From positions 12,492,220 to 12,556,219 of the forward strand of contig JAEMBT020000001.1 of NCBI GenBank assembly GCA_018873245.2: DNA of 64,000 nucleotides, given 5' to 3'. This DNA comes from Archegozetes longisetosus (taxonomy: Eukaryota; Arthropoda; Arachnida; Sarcoptiformes; Trhypochthoniidae). A program made the position numbers and the translations under genes. Within the stretch, counting starts at the first letter, position 1. Every line of letters starts with the position of its first letter. The notes below the pieces were generated by a model. The model worked only from the letters and a program-made list of their open reading frames with translations. It was not told where the DNA came from and did not search any database. Of this stretch, positions 34,611-46,928 are shown in pieces.

Positions 34611-34720
34611 ACTTTGACTCTTACTTTGAATCTTACTCTGACTCTTACTTTGACTGTTACTCTGACTCTTACTCTGACTCTTACTTTGACTCTTACTCTG
34701 ACTCTTACTTTGACACTATC
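34611..34720. repeat. 12-bp tandem repeat after the reductase gene
   Basis: About nine units of CTCTTACTYTGA, varying mainly at one pyrimidine, lie between the AKR stop codon and its poly(A) signal. They are therefore likely in the 3' UTR. Length variation between individuals is probable. Confidence 0.9.
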
Positions 34721-34729
34721 GTTGACGAC

Positions 34730-36937
34730 ATAGTTTCAAAATAACTGGCCTCTAGTAAGGCATTGTTTATGAGTAATCTTAATATATAAAAGGCTGTTGT
34801 AAATACATTTTAGGATCAGTATCAATAAAGCTTTTGTAGAGAACACTTGTCTTTCTTTTAATAAGCTATACATATCTGATAGTAAGATTGCTGGATAAGC
34901 AATTTCTATTGGATATACCTTTTGCCCTCAGACTTCCACCAAGTCGTAGACAATAAGTTGTGTCTGCATTCCACCGGTAAAATCAATTAGTGGTTTACCA
35001 GTGATTAACGGATTAACTCGCGTCTTCGGCGCAAGAAATTCGTTACAAATTAATTACTTAATATTCATTAATTTAACATTTTCAATGCTTAATTAGATGT
35101 TAACTAAAGTTATGATCTTAACAAATAAGAATTATTCTTAATAATGATTATATATAATGTGACACATTGAATATTTTCTAGTTTAACCACTTTGTATAAG
35201 TCACTTCATATTAAAGGCCTAGAGTAGCTCAAGTAAAGAAAAGGATAAAGTTTGCCTGAGGGTCATTCATAAATCTATTCAATTAAATATATAAATTATT
35301 GATTCGAATGAAATGTTCTTTAAAAACTTTGAGTATGTAAATGGAAACTACCTCTAAAGAATATCAAAGTTTTATCAATCAACATTTTTTTGGTATCAAT
35401 GCATCACATACTGTAAGTTTCAGACCTTTATCTCAGAGATAATAATGAGTCAAGTCTATTTTCAGTAATTTTCAATATTAAACTTGTTTAAGAAATGATT
35501 CAAGGAAAATTACTGTAAAGGAATATGGATAGTTATTTTTTTAATTAAAACTTATTTGCTTACAATTATATTGCTTTGTTTTTGAACATGACTTCATAGC
35601 ATATTAGTATTTAACAGTCATTCCTAGATCCAGTCATAAGAAATAGTTGGTTAGGTTCGCGTTGCAGTTCATCTTTTCGAGCGTAGCTTTCATATAGCTC
35701 TAGGTTACGGGGACTCATATCTTGCTCGAGTAATAACGTGCAGAAGTTTTTTAATTATGCTTATGTAAGTTAAAGTGTTTGTTAAGTTAGAGTTAGGTTA
35801 GCCAGATAGCGTGTAGGAGGTGTTAGGCGTACTGATTTGGCATAATATGCATTAGCTAACGGTACAATTTTTCGGTGCGTAGATTTTTATGAAAATAACG
35901 CTCAAATAAGATAACTGCAATGCTATCCATTACCGAATAATTTATTATGTTTGAAATTTATTTAGATAAATAGATTAATTTATTTTGAATTTGCAATAAA
36001 ATTAGAAGTCTAGTAATCTTATGACAGTTTTTTTCATAAAATTCTATTGTAAGTCAAAAAAGGTTACACAATAATATATCGATATAGTGAATGCACTGAT
36101 ACGGTTTCGACACATTATTCAACAAATAAATACCTGTTTATAGTGAAATCTTCTTACAGGTAATGTGAATTGTCAATCCCCATCAATTCATTATATTGAG
36201 GTATTACTGTGTATTCAAATAATACAATAGATCGAAATTCATAGCGTAAATATTTTATAAAAATATATTAAAATAGATATCAATAGGGATAAAATAGCAA
36301 ACGTTTTTAAATCAATAAAGTTACTATACTCTAATATTTAAGTATTTCAATCAGTATTATATAATATTAATGCAGTTTTGAAATAAGAGACTTTTAGGTA
36401 ACTAATTTTCTTAGAGAAGTTGTTTAAAACTAATTATCACTGTGAAGGTTTGAAAAACTTAAACCTTTTGGAAGAGGAGGTAAAGATTCATTAGACTCTT
36501 CATAATCACTGCACATCATATTCTGAATATCAATTTGATAATCAATTAAGCTTAGACTATCTTTTTCTTAGAATAATAAATAGCTTATAAATTATTCACA
36601 ATTCCATTAAAAATTTGGTTCCTTTTCCTCTAATATTTCAATAGTCGTTGAATTTCTCAAAGTCGAACTAATTTTATTTAAAGTGCCTTTTAAAAAAATT
36701 TAGGAAACTGATCCAAAACATTTTTGACCACGATTTTAGTCGAATTCAATCGCAGGTTCTATCAACAGTAGGCCAGTCATTAGGTGGCAAACCTCTCATG
36801 CATGACTTCAAGTATCATGTGAGTGACGCGTATGAATCTAGAAATTGAATTAGCATTTTACAACTACCATTATGTCGAGAGTTAACCCACACCAAACCTT
36901 ATTTATAAGTTTAACAATTATTTCATATTTAAACAAA
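34730..36937. other. Intergenic, no gene recognised
   Basis: Includes the end of the presumed AKR 3' UTR (AATAAA at 34824). The remainder is AT-rich without recognisable exons or elements. Confidence 0.4.
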
Positions 36938-37180
36938 ATGAACTTTTCACTCAATCTCAAACTAGGGCTAGCAATGCATTTAATCGTTTCAATGATAATT
37001 ATAGAAAAAATCCTATTCAAACAATGACTAAGGGAAAAAGCTAATCAAGATTATGGATCAGCTAATCGTGGGTATCATGTTGCGCGACTAGGCTGTAAAA
37101 AGTATAGTGACACACACAATAGTGGATCGCATTGCTGTACTCTTAAATGCTCCTTCTTTTGCGTGAATAACTATATATGA
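36938..37180 (+). pseudogene. Secreted cysteine-rich peptide gene with one internal stop
   Basis: One reading frame of 81 codons runs from ATG to TGA with a single in-frame TGA at codon 30 (37025-37027). The first 22 or so residues form a signal-peptide-like segment, next comes a charged stretch, and the C-terminal part holds five cysteines including an adjacent pair, ending in an Asn-Asn-Tyr tail. The lay-out (signal, polar spacer, compact Cys-rich end) parallels the peptide genes at 6257 and 8309, but the cysteine spacing differs and I see no sequence match. A CGA-to-TGA change would explain the break. Selenocysteine is unlikely. It is a recent pseudogene or a polymorphic null. Confidence 0.5.
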
Positions 37181-39413
37181 TCTATACTGTTAAGAAAAGG
37201 AGAACCCGTGTTAAGCCATTGTGTGTGGGCAAGAATTTTCGGTCTCGTAGTTCGATGGCAAATACATTGATACGTCTTCGACCAAAATATTAGATCTTAG
37301 TTACTTCCTGTTTGGGAGAAAAAAATTTCCTAACTTTTTTAGCATTACATCTATGGGTCAAACTTAATTTCAGAAAACCATTTGACCTCCGCCACCACTT
37401 AGTTTCTTTGCGGGATTTGGCTCAAAATCAATAAAAATAAAAGAATAATTTTGGAAAAATTTTAGAGTAGTTCAAGACCTGAAACAGTGAAATCGACGAT
37501 TGAAGTTTTCATTTAATGTGTTTCCTTCCAAAGATGGAGTGTTGAATTGAGTGGACATCATCTCTATTACAATCATGCATTCAACGACACACAACCGACG
37601 CTGAATCTACCTCAAGCTATGTATCTGGACGTTTCACCGACGACTATTCAACCGATAGTCATCTGACCCACAACGGATACTGATCAATGGCTGTATAATG
37701 AGTTCGAGACAATCGTTATCATATAGTTAATTGGTCTTTAAAGAGTGATATTAGAAATTTCAAAAGCTCGTAATTCTCGAAGCGCTCATTTGATATGCTT
37801 AAGACTTATGTTTGTGGAAACTGTGGATAAAAAACCTTGAAATGGTGTGCATATCACCGATGTTCATCGGTGGACCTCTTGAAACAGATGATGATGTACA
37901 TATCATTTCAAAGGTTTTTACGCACAGTTTCCAGGAATATAAGCCTTAAGCATATCAGATGAACGCTTCGAGAAATAGGAGCTTTTGAAATTCAAGTATA
38001 CTTTTGCTCCGAGTTTTGATATTACTTAAGTCTATTCAAATAGCTATAAGAAGAATATCCGAGTATTCTTTGACATATACTGGACAAGATAGAAAAAATG
38101 ATTAAATGAGATTTTGGGATAAAAGTTAGATTTATTATAAGCTTACAGCTTTAGATAAAGTTATTTGATGACACTTTTAGCAATATTTAAAAATTATTTT
38201 GATTTAATTATCAAAAGTGAGTTGAGTATAAATTAAAATTAATACTTTCTTTTCACAAATCGCTGTGCAATTCATGTGAATCAAGCATTTCAAAAAGAAT
38301 TTTTAAGATAATGTTCATATTAAATATTTACCATCAAGAGAATCTGAGTTTATAATCTTAAAAGATTAAATCTTTTGACTGAATCATTGCAGCCTGGAGA
38401 ACTGATTTTACAATAACAATTTTTGGGAGTCTTTCAATTATTTAGTAGGTATTTCATACAAACAAAAGCCAAAAAAAGATTAAAATAATTGGCTAATTTA
38501 TTATTTAAATAGATAAAAGTCCATACTTTAATATAATGAAAATATGAATTTCCTTAAATATGATGATAAAATTTTAAAATAAGGTAGTTTTGTCTGGAAT
38601 AAATGCACAGTAACATAAATACGTTTATTAGATTCATTAAATTTATTGATTATTTACAGAGCTCTCGATTTACGATATGAGAACTAAATTAAAAGCTTCA
38701 CTTCATAGATAAGTGAAGAAATAATACAGCACATTTTTGCCGAAAACGATTCATTGATAAGGCAAAACTATTGATCATCTTGACAAACGTAACTATAGTA
38801 TTCAGGGATATCTTATTTCAATAAATGAATTTTTAGAAAAAAGTTATTGCATTCATTTAGAATTTTCTGGAAACTATATCGTACCGTGATATTAACCATT
38901 TATCGAATCGCATTTTTCATAGTCTTCTATATTTAAAACCTTATTCTAATTGAAAGTGAGTTTCAAGTATAAAAAAACCTTGAAAAACATTAATTATAAT
39001 TTGTAGTATTTGTGATATTCTGAATCATTTAAATGGTATTGTATTAATATAAGTTTCTCATGCGATAATTTTTACTATGAGAATAGAAATCGATTTCCTT
39101 TATTAGAAATAACTGTAACTAAATTTTCATAATTGATCTTAAAATAAGAATGAGATGGACTATAGTAGTCTAAAAAGTGCATACTTATTATTTTAATGTT
39201 GTGAAGCTTAATAAGTTTATGAAAAACTGTCATGATATGGACGCTATCATATGAAAAGATTGTTCTGGTATTGAGAATAAGTTTTGTTAAGTTTAGTAAT
39301 TAGTAATGAAAGTTTCCAAGTTCGATCAGTTCTAGAATCCATTTTTCGGTTAAATGATTGAAGCAATTTCTATTAAAACTCATATTAAATATTATTCAGA
39401 AAAAGCAGAATAA
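37181..39413. other. Intergenic region upstream of the plus-strand GR pair
   Basis: Contains the hairpin element at 37753-37995. The rest has no recognisable coding sequence. Confidence 0.4.
37753..37995. repeat. Hairpin MITE
   Basis: An imperfect palindrome with arms of about 100 bp. GAAATTTCAAAAGCTC at the left returns as GAGCTTTTGAAATTC at the right. CATTTGATATGCTTAAG, GGAAACTGTG and CCTTGAAATG also return in mirrored order. No coding content. Confidence 0.8.
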
Positions 39414-40801
39414 ATGGAAAATTTTGATGTGAAAAAAGTCTTGCCACACAATTTGATCATAGATTCAGCCCAAACTCATTTGTATAGAATTGGATTATGT
39501 CTCACATCTGAGCATTGTATCAAAAGAAGAAACTATAACAACCCTTTAATCATATTAATTGTTTTCTTGATATCGATAATCAAAAATGTAATATCTTTAC
39601 TTTTGTCTGGAGAAAATGAGTATTTGTTGATTATTAATGGAGATTTTGCTCACTTTCTTGGAGTGAGAATTCATTTCAATATTGCGTGTGCTCTCTATAT
39701 ACTATTAGCTTTAACTTCACAACTCATATATTATTATAACTATAAGAATGATATAAAACCAAATTATCTCAAGATATTTGAAATGATGTCAGGTTCGATT
39801 TCACCAAATAGCATTGGATTAACGAATAAACAGCAAATCCTGAAACTCATAAAATATACTAAAATATCATTTTATATATGCAAATTCAATCAACATAGAG
39901 CTGCTGTATTTCTCGGCTTTACTATCAGTATTATTCCATACATTTTGAACTGTTCACTAATCAACACAATTATTTTTGGTATTCCTCAAAGTCTATTATT
40001 TTCATTGTGTTGTTATCATATGTTTGGTATTAATCTCTGGCTCGTCGCCTACTTTTACATCATTTGCCATTACCTGAATATCAAACTCAAACAATTAAAT
40101 AATCAAATCATCCTTAAGTTTAGAAACAAGAATAATTCAAGACTTGATATCAGAATAATTGGTTCATTACATTCGTTGTATTCTGAGATAAATGAATATA
40201 ACAGTAGTTTTTGGTCAAAGTATTTGTTATCGATTTGGCTAATATTGGGTTCAGTTATTACTACTCTTCCGTATTTTGTACTATTCGTTGAAATGAACAT
40301 AATTTGCAAATTTGTTTTTGGGTACGCTCTGATTGTAATTATTATAACTTTCCTATTCATTATAAATATGGCCTCTTCTGTTAATTTCGAAGCGAACAAA
40401 TCATATAAATTACTCAATCATTTGATTGCAAAAGAAAGTCATATGATTCGACGTAAAAATAGGTCATTTGATTGTATTTCAAGAAAAATTTTGGTAAATA
40501 TCTTATGAATGGAGAGCATAGAAAAACTATCTTTCTTAGATGATGTTTTATCTAAATTAATTTTTTCATCTTTGATCCCATAGTATATGAGTTTTATAGA
40601 AAGAATTGGTCTGAAAAGAGTAGGATTTTCGTGTTGGAAATTATTTACTATCAATTATTACAAATGCTATGAAGTAAAAATTCTGATTTAGAAGTTTTTG
40701 ATATAAAATCTTTCTATTTGAAGGCTTAAACTATTTTCACTAAACAGGTTCTCACTTTATTGGCCGCACTTTTCCTCAGAATAATACAGATGTCACAATA
40801 G
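39414..40801 (+). CDS. Gustatory receptor family 7-TM chemoreceptor
   Basis: Exon 1 is 39414-40493, exon 2 is 40584-40673 and exon 3 is 40748-40801, with phase-0 introns (donors TTG|GTAAAT and GAA|GTAAAA, acceptors CCATAG and AAACAG). The product has 407 residues. It begins MENFDVKKVLPHN. TM segments lie near 44-67, 87-110, 160-180, 185-225, 265-290 and 295-325, with TM7 in exon 3 (LLAALFLRIIQMSQ end). Hallmarks are HFLGVRIHFNIACALY, YYYNYKND, MMSGSISPNSIGL, FWSKYLLSIW and ASSVNFEANKSY; exon 2 carries FIERIGLKRVGF and CWKLFTINYYKCYE. It is the closest relative of the pseudogene at 60635-62013, sharing an almost identical 3' flank, and is followed 960 bp later by a second GR in the same direction. 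No defects seen. Confidence 0.93.
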
Positions 40802-41474
40802 GAATTACATCAATTTATTTAATCTGTATTCGCAGATATTTCGTTTCAATGGAGATTTGTCTTAACAACCGAACGATAATTTATAAGCACTGGTTTTATA
40901 TAATGGGGTAAAGTGTTTGAGAGTACTGTTATTTGTTTAGGCGCTGAAAAACATAGAGATACGAAAATAAAAATAACTACAAAAATCATTTGTTATTATT
41001 TTGATTATTGTAGTGGCCATTAATTAAAAATGATTTTCTAACTAATGTCAATTTAATGATGAGTTATCATTGTATTTTTAAATCTATTTGAGTGATTTTT
41101 TTCAAACCAATTGACATCAAATATTTAAAAAGACTTCCTAATAGTTATTCTCTTTTGAGTTAATCTCTGATTGAGTAACTTTCATGTGATTTACTCTCGT
41201 TTGCATTTGAGTCTCCCATTGTTTTACATGTAATAACTTGAGCTCATCTAAATTGACTTAATATATCCCAAACTGACAGTTATTGTTAGACAAGTTTATA
41301 GAATTCACAATCAATTGAAATATTGAGAGCGTTTGTCAGGTGAAGAAGAGCCTCATGGAGGAAGACCTTTTGAAGCGATAAGTGAAGTAGAGGAAGCACT
41401 AATCAAAGCTTTTGAAACAACGTAGTTAGACATCGAGTCAATCGACTTTTCTTTTAGGCATCAGTAAATCAAGT
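40743..41474 (+). repeat. Segmental duplication, copy A (pairs with 61956-62686)
   Basis: From the end of GR intron 2 through the TM7 exon and about 670 bp of 3' flank, this is almost base-for-base the same as 61956-62686. The upstream exons of the two loci differ far more. It ends at ATCAGTAAATCAAGT, inside a mariner-like coding relic (VRQVYRIHNQL, GRPFEAISEVEEAL) that continues only in copy B. Confidence 0.92.
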
Positions 41475-41762
41475 AACACACTCTACTAAGGAATAATAAG
41501 TTTCACTACTTTTTTTATCTTGAAACAAATAATAATCGATATTCAAATTTAGTGATACACTCAAAACTCTGGTAATAAAACTTGAAATGAAGCATTTATT
41601 ATGACAAATAATACATTTTGAAACCTATTTAAATAATTTATTGTAAGAATTATGAAGTTTCCCACAATTTAAACAACATTTAAATAGTCGACTTAACTTT
41701 CGATAACAAATTCTTGCATAAGAAGATAAACAAGTTTTTCAAAGCATCAAATATAACAACAT

Positions 41763-43188
41763 ATGCTATCGGATAGAATGGATAGTTTTGATGCTTCAAA
41801 ACCTTTACCAAACAATCTGGTCATAAAATCTGCAGAAAATTATTTGTTTAGAATTGGCCTATGTTTGGAATCAACAGTTGATGCCAACAGAAATATGTTT
41901 CACAATCCATGGCTTATATTCATCATAAGCCTGATCGCAATCATCAAAAACATAATTTCTTTGTCATTGACTGAACAAAATGACTACCGACTGATAATTA
42001 TAGGAGACTTCTCTCACTTTCTTGGAGCGAGAATTCATTTCAACATTGCGTGTGCTCTTTATATACTTCTGGCTCTAACCTCTCAACTCATTTATTATTA
42101 TAACCTCAATAATGGCATTAAAGCCAATTATCTCCAAGTATTTGAAATGATGTCGGGTTTGGTTTCACCAAAAAGTGTTGGTCTGACAAACAAACAGCAA
42201 ATCTTAGTATTAGTCGACAAATCGAGAGCTCTTTTCAGGATATGTCGAATAAATAACGATATTGTTATTCCGAGTACTGCATTCGCTCTAAACATAATCC
42301 CATTCATAATGAATTGTTCACTAATCGATACAATTATTTTTGGTATTCCTCACACTATACTATTCGTATTAATGTGTCACTACACTTATAGTATTAATAT
42401 TTGGCAAATCGTTTACTTCCATCTGATCTGTCAGTATCTTAATATCAAACTGAAAACATTGAACAACACATTAATTTGCATAAGAAATGGGACAATAAGT
42501 AGACTCCATGATAGAATAATTCAGTCGTTCACTGAAATATATTCAGAAATCAATGAATATAACACCAACTTTTGGTCTAAGTATCTCTTAACGATTTGGT
42601 TTGTATTTGGATTAGATGTGAATACAGTGTTGTACTGCGCGTTATTCGTTAGAGTGAACACTATTTGCGAAATTGTATTCAAATATGGAGTCGTTTTATT
42701 GTTGTCCAACTTTATGTTTATCATAAGCAATGCGTCTTCAGTCAATTCAGAAGCGAATAAATGCTACAAATTGTTGAATGAACTCATGGCTAATGCCAGT
42801 AAAAGAAGTATTAATGCGACTCATACGAGAAACAATTCATCGATAGATTGCAAAAGAAGAATCAGGGTTTGAACAAATTAATCATAGATAAGTATTTCGA
42901 GTTTTAAATAATGATTTGATTATTTGATTTTAATCAGATGATCACATTTATTGAAAGAGTTGGTGAGAAAAGAGTTGGATTTTCGTGTTGGAAATTATTT
43001 ACTGTAAACTACTTCAGATGTTATGAAGTAAGTATTCAAATATTCGTATATTTCTTAACTGAGCTTTTCATACATTTTATGTTTAAACGATTACTAAATA
43101 ATTTTTAAATGTTGAAAATTGTTGTGTTCAACAGGTAATCACTTTTTTCGCTGCTGTGTTTTTGAAAATCGTACAAATGTCAAAATGA
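41763..43188 (+). CDS. Gustatory receptor family 7-TM chemoreceptor
   Basis: Exon 1 is 41763-42866, exon 2 is 42938-43027 and exon 3 is 43135-43188. Exons 2 and 3 have exactly the same lengths as in the upstream GR (90 and 54 nt). The introns are phase 0; the first donor, AGG|GTTTGA, is weak, the second (GAA|GTAAGT) is strong. The product has 415 residues, or 410 if Met6 (41778) is used; MDSFDASKPLP there matches the paralogues' starts. Hallmarks are HFLGARIHFNIACALY, YYYNLNNGIKANYL, MMSGLVSPKSVGL, FWSKYLLTIW and NASSVNSEANKCY; exon 2 has FIERVG and CWKLFTVNYFRCYE, and exon 3 ends FLKIVQMSK. It forms a tandem with the GR at 39414 and looks intact. Ligand unknown. Confidence 0.92.
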
Positions 43189-44502
43189 AAGTCTCGTAAC
43201 AGAACAAAGCACTGAATAATTGGGTTTTTGCGAATCCGCTCACAACAATTGAATACTCGTCTGCAAAAGGAGTGATCGCTAGACTGCTATACACTTATGA
43301 AAATACTGCACAAAAGCTTTGTATTTATTTTTGTTCAATTGTGCGCTTTTATTCAATAAATGAATTTCTGTTTTTCAAAATTATTGTTAAAACTTATGTT
43401 TAATATCATATTGAAAATACTCAGTAATTTTGTTTTCAAAAATCACTTAATACAAGAAAATAGGTAAAATTGAATAAATTGTAACTGAATAGTTAGAAAA
43501 TAACATATTCGTTCGAATCGTTTCAGACTATCTTACACACATTTTTTCAAAATTGTTTTCATACAATTTTCTGCTCTTTTCTAAAAGTATTTGATGAGAA
43601 ACATTTTCTTACTATCATTTATATAAACACTTTCACAAATTTTGAATTGAGGTAAATTCATATTTTCAATATCTGACAAGTTTTCAAGTGAAATATAAGT
43701 AACTGGTTTAGTATTGCCATAAATTTCAAAAATTGTTATCGAACCGTTTGAAGAGTGTTCTGTTTTTACAGCTCTGAATGTTTTCAAATCATTTGGTACT
43801 TAGAAAACTGGTTTTAAGAACGTGTCAAAATCAGAGATTTTTTCTTCAGTTACAAAAAATTGACACTTTTTGTAAATCGACATATTTTTGTGAATGTTCT
43901 ATACCAGGCCTCACCAAACTTTTCTCATTGCAGATCCAAAAAGTGAAAATAATTCGAGTCGAGAACTAAAAAATAATTTTATTGGAAAGTTCATTTAACA
44001 ATTACTTATATGAATAATTTGATGATAAAATTTGAATTATTAATCAAAGTGTGACTCAATCGCTTTAAGTGAGGAAACATCAATTACAATAATGAGATTT
44101 AATTTTTGGGAATGAACGATAGCTTCAGACAATAAATTACTAATTGGAAAATAACAGTTCTTCTACTTTAGTACAAAAGATTACATTCAAGAAATTTCAA
44201 TGCAGTCGTATAGTGAATGCAGATCGTATACAATACTAAAGCCTTTTCTAGAAATACTTTTAAGAGCTAATTCTTAAATTTTCTCGAAAGTGTACACGAG
44301 CCATGAATTAATTTTCGTGAACTGTGGTTTGGCTGGGTCTGTTCTATACTCTCAAAATTGTTGAGCTTTTGACAAAATATAGAAATGTTTGATCACATTC
44401 ACAAAAAGAGTGACCACGAACAGAAAATAAATGTGAAACCTACGTTTTAAACCTTATAGCTATGAATAAACTGTCAAACCTATTAATCTTATAATTTGCA
44501 GT

Positions 44503-44610
44503 ACATATGATAATAAATTATGAATTTCGATTATCAACTCGTATGACAAATAATAAGTTCTCACATCTCATGAGTCACTCTCATATTCAGGTTAAGCATA
44601 TTGTTAACAT
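44503..44610 (+). repeat. Direct repeat, copy 1
   Basis: Shares AATAAATTATGAATTTCGAT, ATCAACTC, CACATCTCATGA and ATATTCAGGTTAAGCATATT with 45110-45215 in the same order and spacing. Function unknown; likely part of a dispersed repeat. Confidence 0.8.
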
Positions 44611-45109
44611 TTAGTTCACGATTAGACAACATATGAAATAGTGATTTGTAACTAATAACATTTGCTTATGTAGTAACTGATCGTCTGTCAAAAATGTGAA
44701 AATCAATATTTTGAGGAAAATCGATTTTTGACCAAACCTTTATAGGCGTCAGTATAAAGCAGATAACTAATGTCTTTCACCTTACAAATTCATTCAAATT
44801 ATTTCTTTAATTCTTAGGAATCAGTTATAAACCTATTAGTTATATAGTTTTCAGTACATATGAACGTTCCGATAATAAAAACTTATCTCAAGTTAACCTC
44901 TATCAGATTCTATTTGAAACATTCGACTATAGCTCATATAATATTTGTGATCAAATTCTGAATATATCTCAAAGGAAAAATTGATTAAATAATAATGTTA
45001 GAAAAAGGCTTAACCACAATGGAGAGAGTTTTTATAAACATTTTTGGAGCGCAACTTTAAGTGCGTTTTACTCGTTCCAAAGCTTTGAGACAGATTTTCT
45101 TATCGGGAC

Positions 45110-45215
45110 ATTCATATGACAATAAATTATGAATTTCGATAATCAACTCATGTGCCAAATGATAAGTTCGCACATCTCATGAACTACTCTAATATTCAGG
45201 TTAAGCATATTATTG
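45110..45215 (+). repeat. Direct repeat, copy 2
   Basis: Counterpart of 44503-44610, about 600 bp away in the same orientation, with scattered substitutions. Confidence 0.8.
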
Positions 45216-45560
45216 TCTTCAAATACTACAGAATTGATGTGTTTAGAAAGGAGAGCACCGCGCAAACTCATATAGTAAGTCGATAGCAATTGATAATTTG
45301 AGTCACTACAAAGAGGTTGACCTCACTCTACCATTACTATGTAAGCAATGTTTAGATCCTTTCTGTTCACTTGTAATTATTATCACATCTATTTTCTTCT
45401 ACTTATCTAATAAAACTTGAATAATATACTGATAAATGCTTCAAAATTTGATCTCTTAATCATTGAAAGTGTGCGAACCTTTTCGTATGTATAATGCAAA
45501 CTGATTTATATATCAATAATAATACAAAATCCGAATAGTTTAGTGCACAAAACAATTTAG

Positions 45561-46928
45561 ATGAAAATGTCTAAATTAATAACATTTTGTCTTATGATAA
45601 TTGCATTATTTGCAAAAATCTATAGTTTTCAAACCGATTGGGAACACAAACAATTCAGTGAAATAGGTTCTAACGATGAATGTTATGAAAATAAAAGTTT
45701 CAACAATACAAATGAAGTAATAAAAGCGCACGAATTGAGATCGAAGACTGGAAGTCTAACAATTCTGTTCCAGGGGTTGTGATCGCAATCAGTATTAAAG
45801 GTAAACAAGTCTGGACCGAAGGTTTCGGTCATACGGATATTGAAAATGATGTGAACACTCATAAGGATTCTGTTTGGCGTTTGGCGAGTATTAGTAAACC
45901 ATTCACTACAGCATTGGTCGCAAAACTCATAGACAAAGAAGTTCTTCATCTCAATAAATGTATTTCTGAGTATTTGCCTAAACATCTATTACCAGAAAAG
46001 ACATGGAATGGAATACCAGTCAATATAACTTTGAGACAAGTTTTGTCACATATGGCGGGCTTTCACTTTACTGCTTTGAGTGATTTCGATCAAGTTTTCA
46101 AAGCTTCAAATGTTAGTCAAACTCTTGAACTGTTTAAAAACGAGAAATTACTTTTTAAACCTGGAACACAATTTTCTTATTCTAATTATGGATATCAAGT
46201 GATTGGAGCCATTATTGAGTCAGTTCTCGGAAACACATATCAGAACGAGATAAAGAAAATGTGTTTAGAGTTAGGCATGAATTGGACTTTTGCTGAAAAC
46301 AGAGAATCTATTATTAAACACAGACCTCGTTATTACTCAAATCCTTCTGGAAGTTTGGTAAATGTGGACATGCTCGATGACTTGTGGTCGTATGAGGGTT
46401 GGTGGCCATCTGGTGGTATGGTTTCAACAGTTTCAGATCTATTAGTCTTCGGAAATGCTATGCTATCGGCATACAAAGGAAAAGATAAAAGTCAAGTATT
46501 TTAGAAGCGTGTGGTTATGCAAAACTAAAATATGAATTTTGTGCGTTTTCAAACTTCAATTTATAGGCTTTCTGAGTCAGAAGATAGTTAAAGAATTATG
46601 GACTCCAGAAACTATTGGAATACCTAAAGCCCAGAATATAACTGACAGTGAATATAGTATTAAAATTTTTAACTGATTATGATTTTTTATAACTCTATGG
46701 AATTTTGAATTAGCAAAGGGTTGGGCAGTAACACATATCGCACAATCAGTCAATTATCCCTATAAAACACTGATCTGGCATTCGGGCGGTTTATTGGGAA
46801 CATCGACCATTCTATTCATATTTTCTGATCAAGACATTGTCAGTGTTGCGTTCGCTAATAAGGGATACGCGATAGAATTAGATCAATTGGTTTTGTATGT
46901 GGCTAAAAATTTTGAGCCATTTGTTTAA
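45561..46928 (+). CDS. Secreted LACTB-like serine hydrolase (beta-lactamase fold), apparent frameshift
   Basis: Serine beta-lactamase/penicillin-binding-protein fold as in animal LACTB. Exons: 45561-46490, 46567-46656 and 46714-46928, with phase-1 GT-AG introns (first donor A|GTCAAG). A signal peptide is visible (MKMSKLITFCLMIIALFAKIYS). The catalytic SxxK is SISK (in RLASISKPFTTA), the second motif is YSN (in FSYSNYGYQ), and the third-motif equivalent is HSGG in the last exon. The frame changes between about 45729 and 45745: upstream reads VIKAHEL, downstream EDWKSNNSVPGVVIAIS. The exon total is 1235 nt, one short of 412 codons, which fits a single-base loss; no other defect is seen. It may be an assembly error or a recent null. 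A TATATA box lies near 45506. Vertebrate LACTB is mitochondrial; this version seems secreted. Substrate unknown. Confidence 0.88.

Larger units (their letters stand above)
43189..45560. other. Intergenic, with a degenerate repeat pair
   Basis: No gene recognised. A block at 44850-44960 (CATATGAACGTTCCGATAATAAAAAC...) resembles 14485-14590 (CATATGAGCGTCCTGATAATAAAAAC...), so it is a dispersed repeat of unknown class. The direct repeats at 44503-44610 and 45110-45215 are listed separately. Confidence 0.45.

Noticed and set aside
37025-37027. TGA read as selenocysteine in the cysteine-rich peptide
   Set aside because: No SECIS-like hairpin was apparent downstream and the residue is not at a catalytic Cys position; a nonsense change is simpler.
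43581-43787. 68-codon minus-strand frame with non-repetitive composition
   Set aside because: It looks protein-like but has no start context, domain or neighbouring exon that I can defend.
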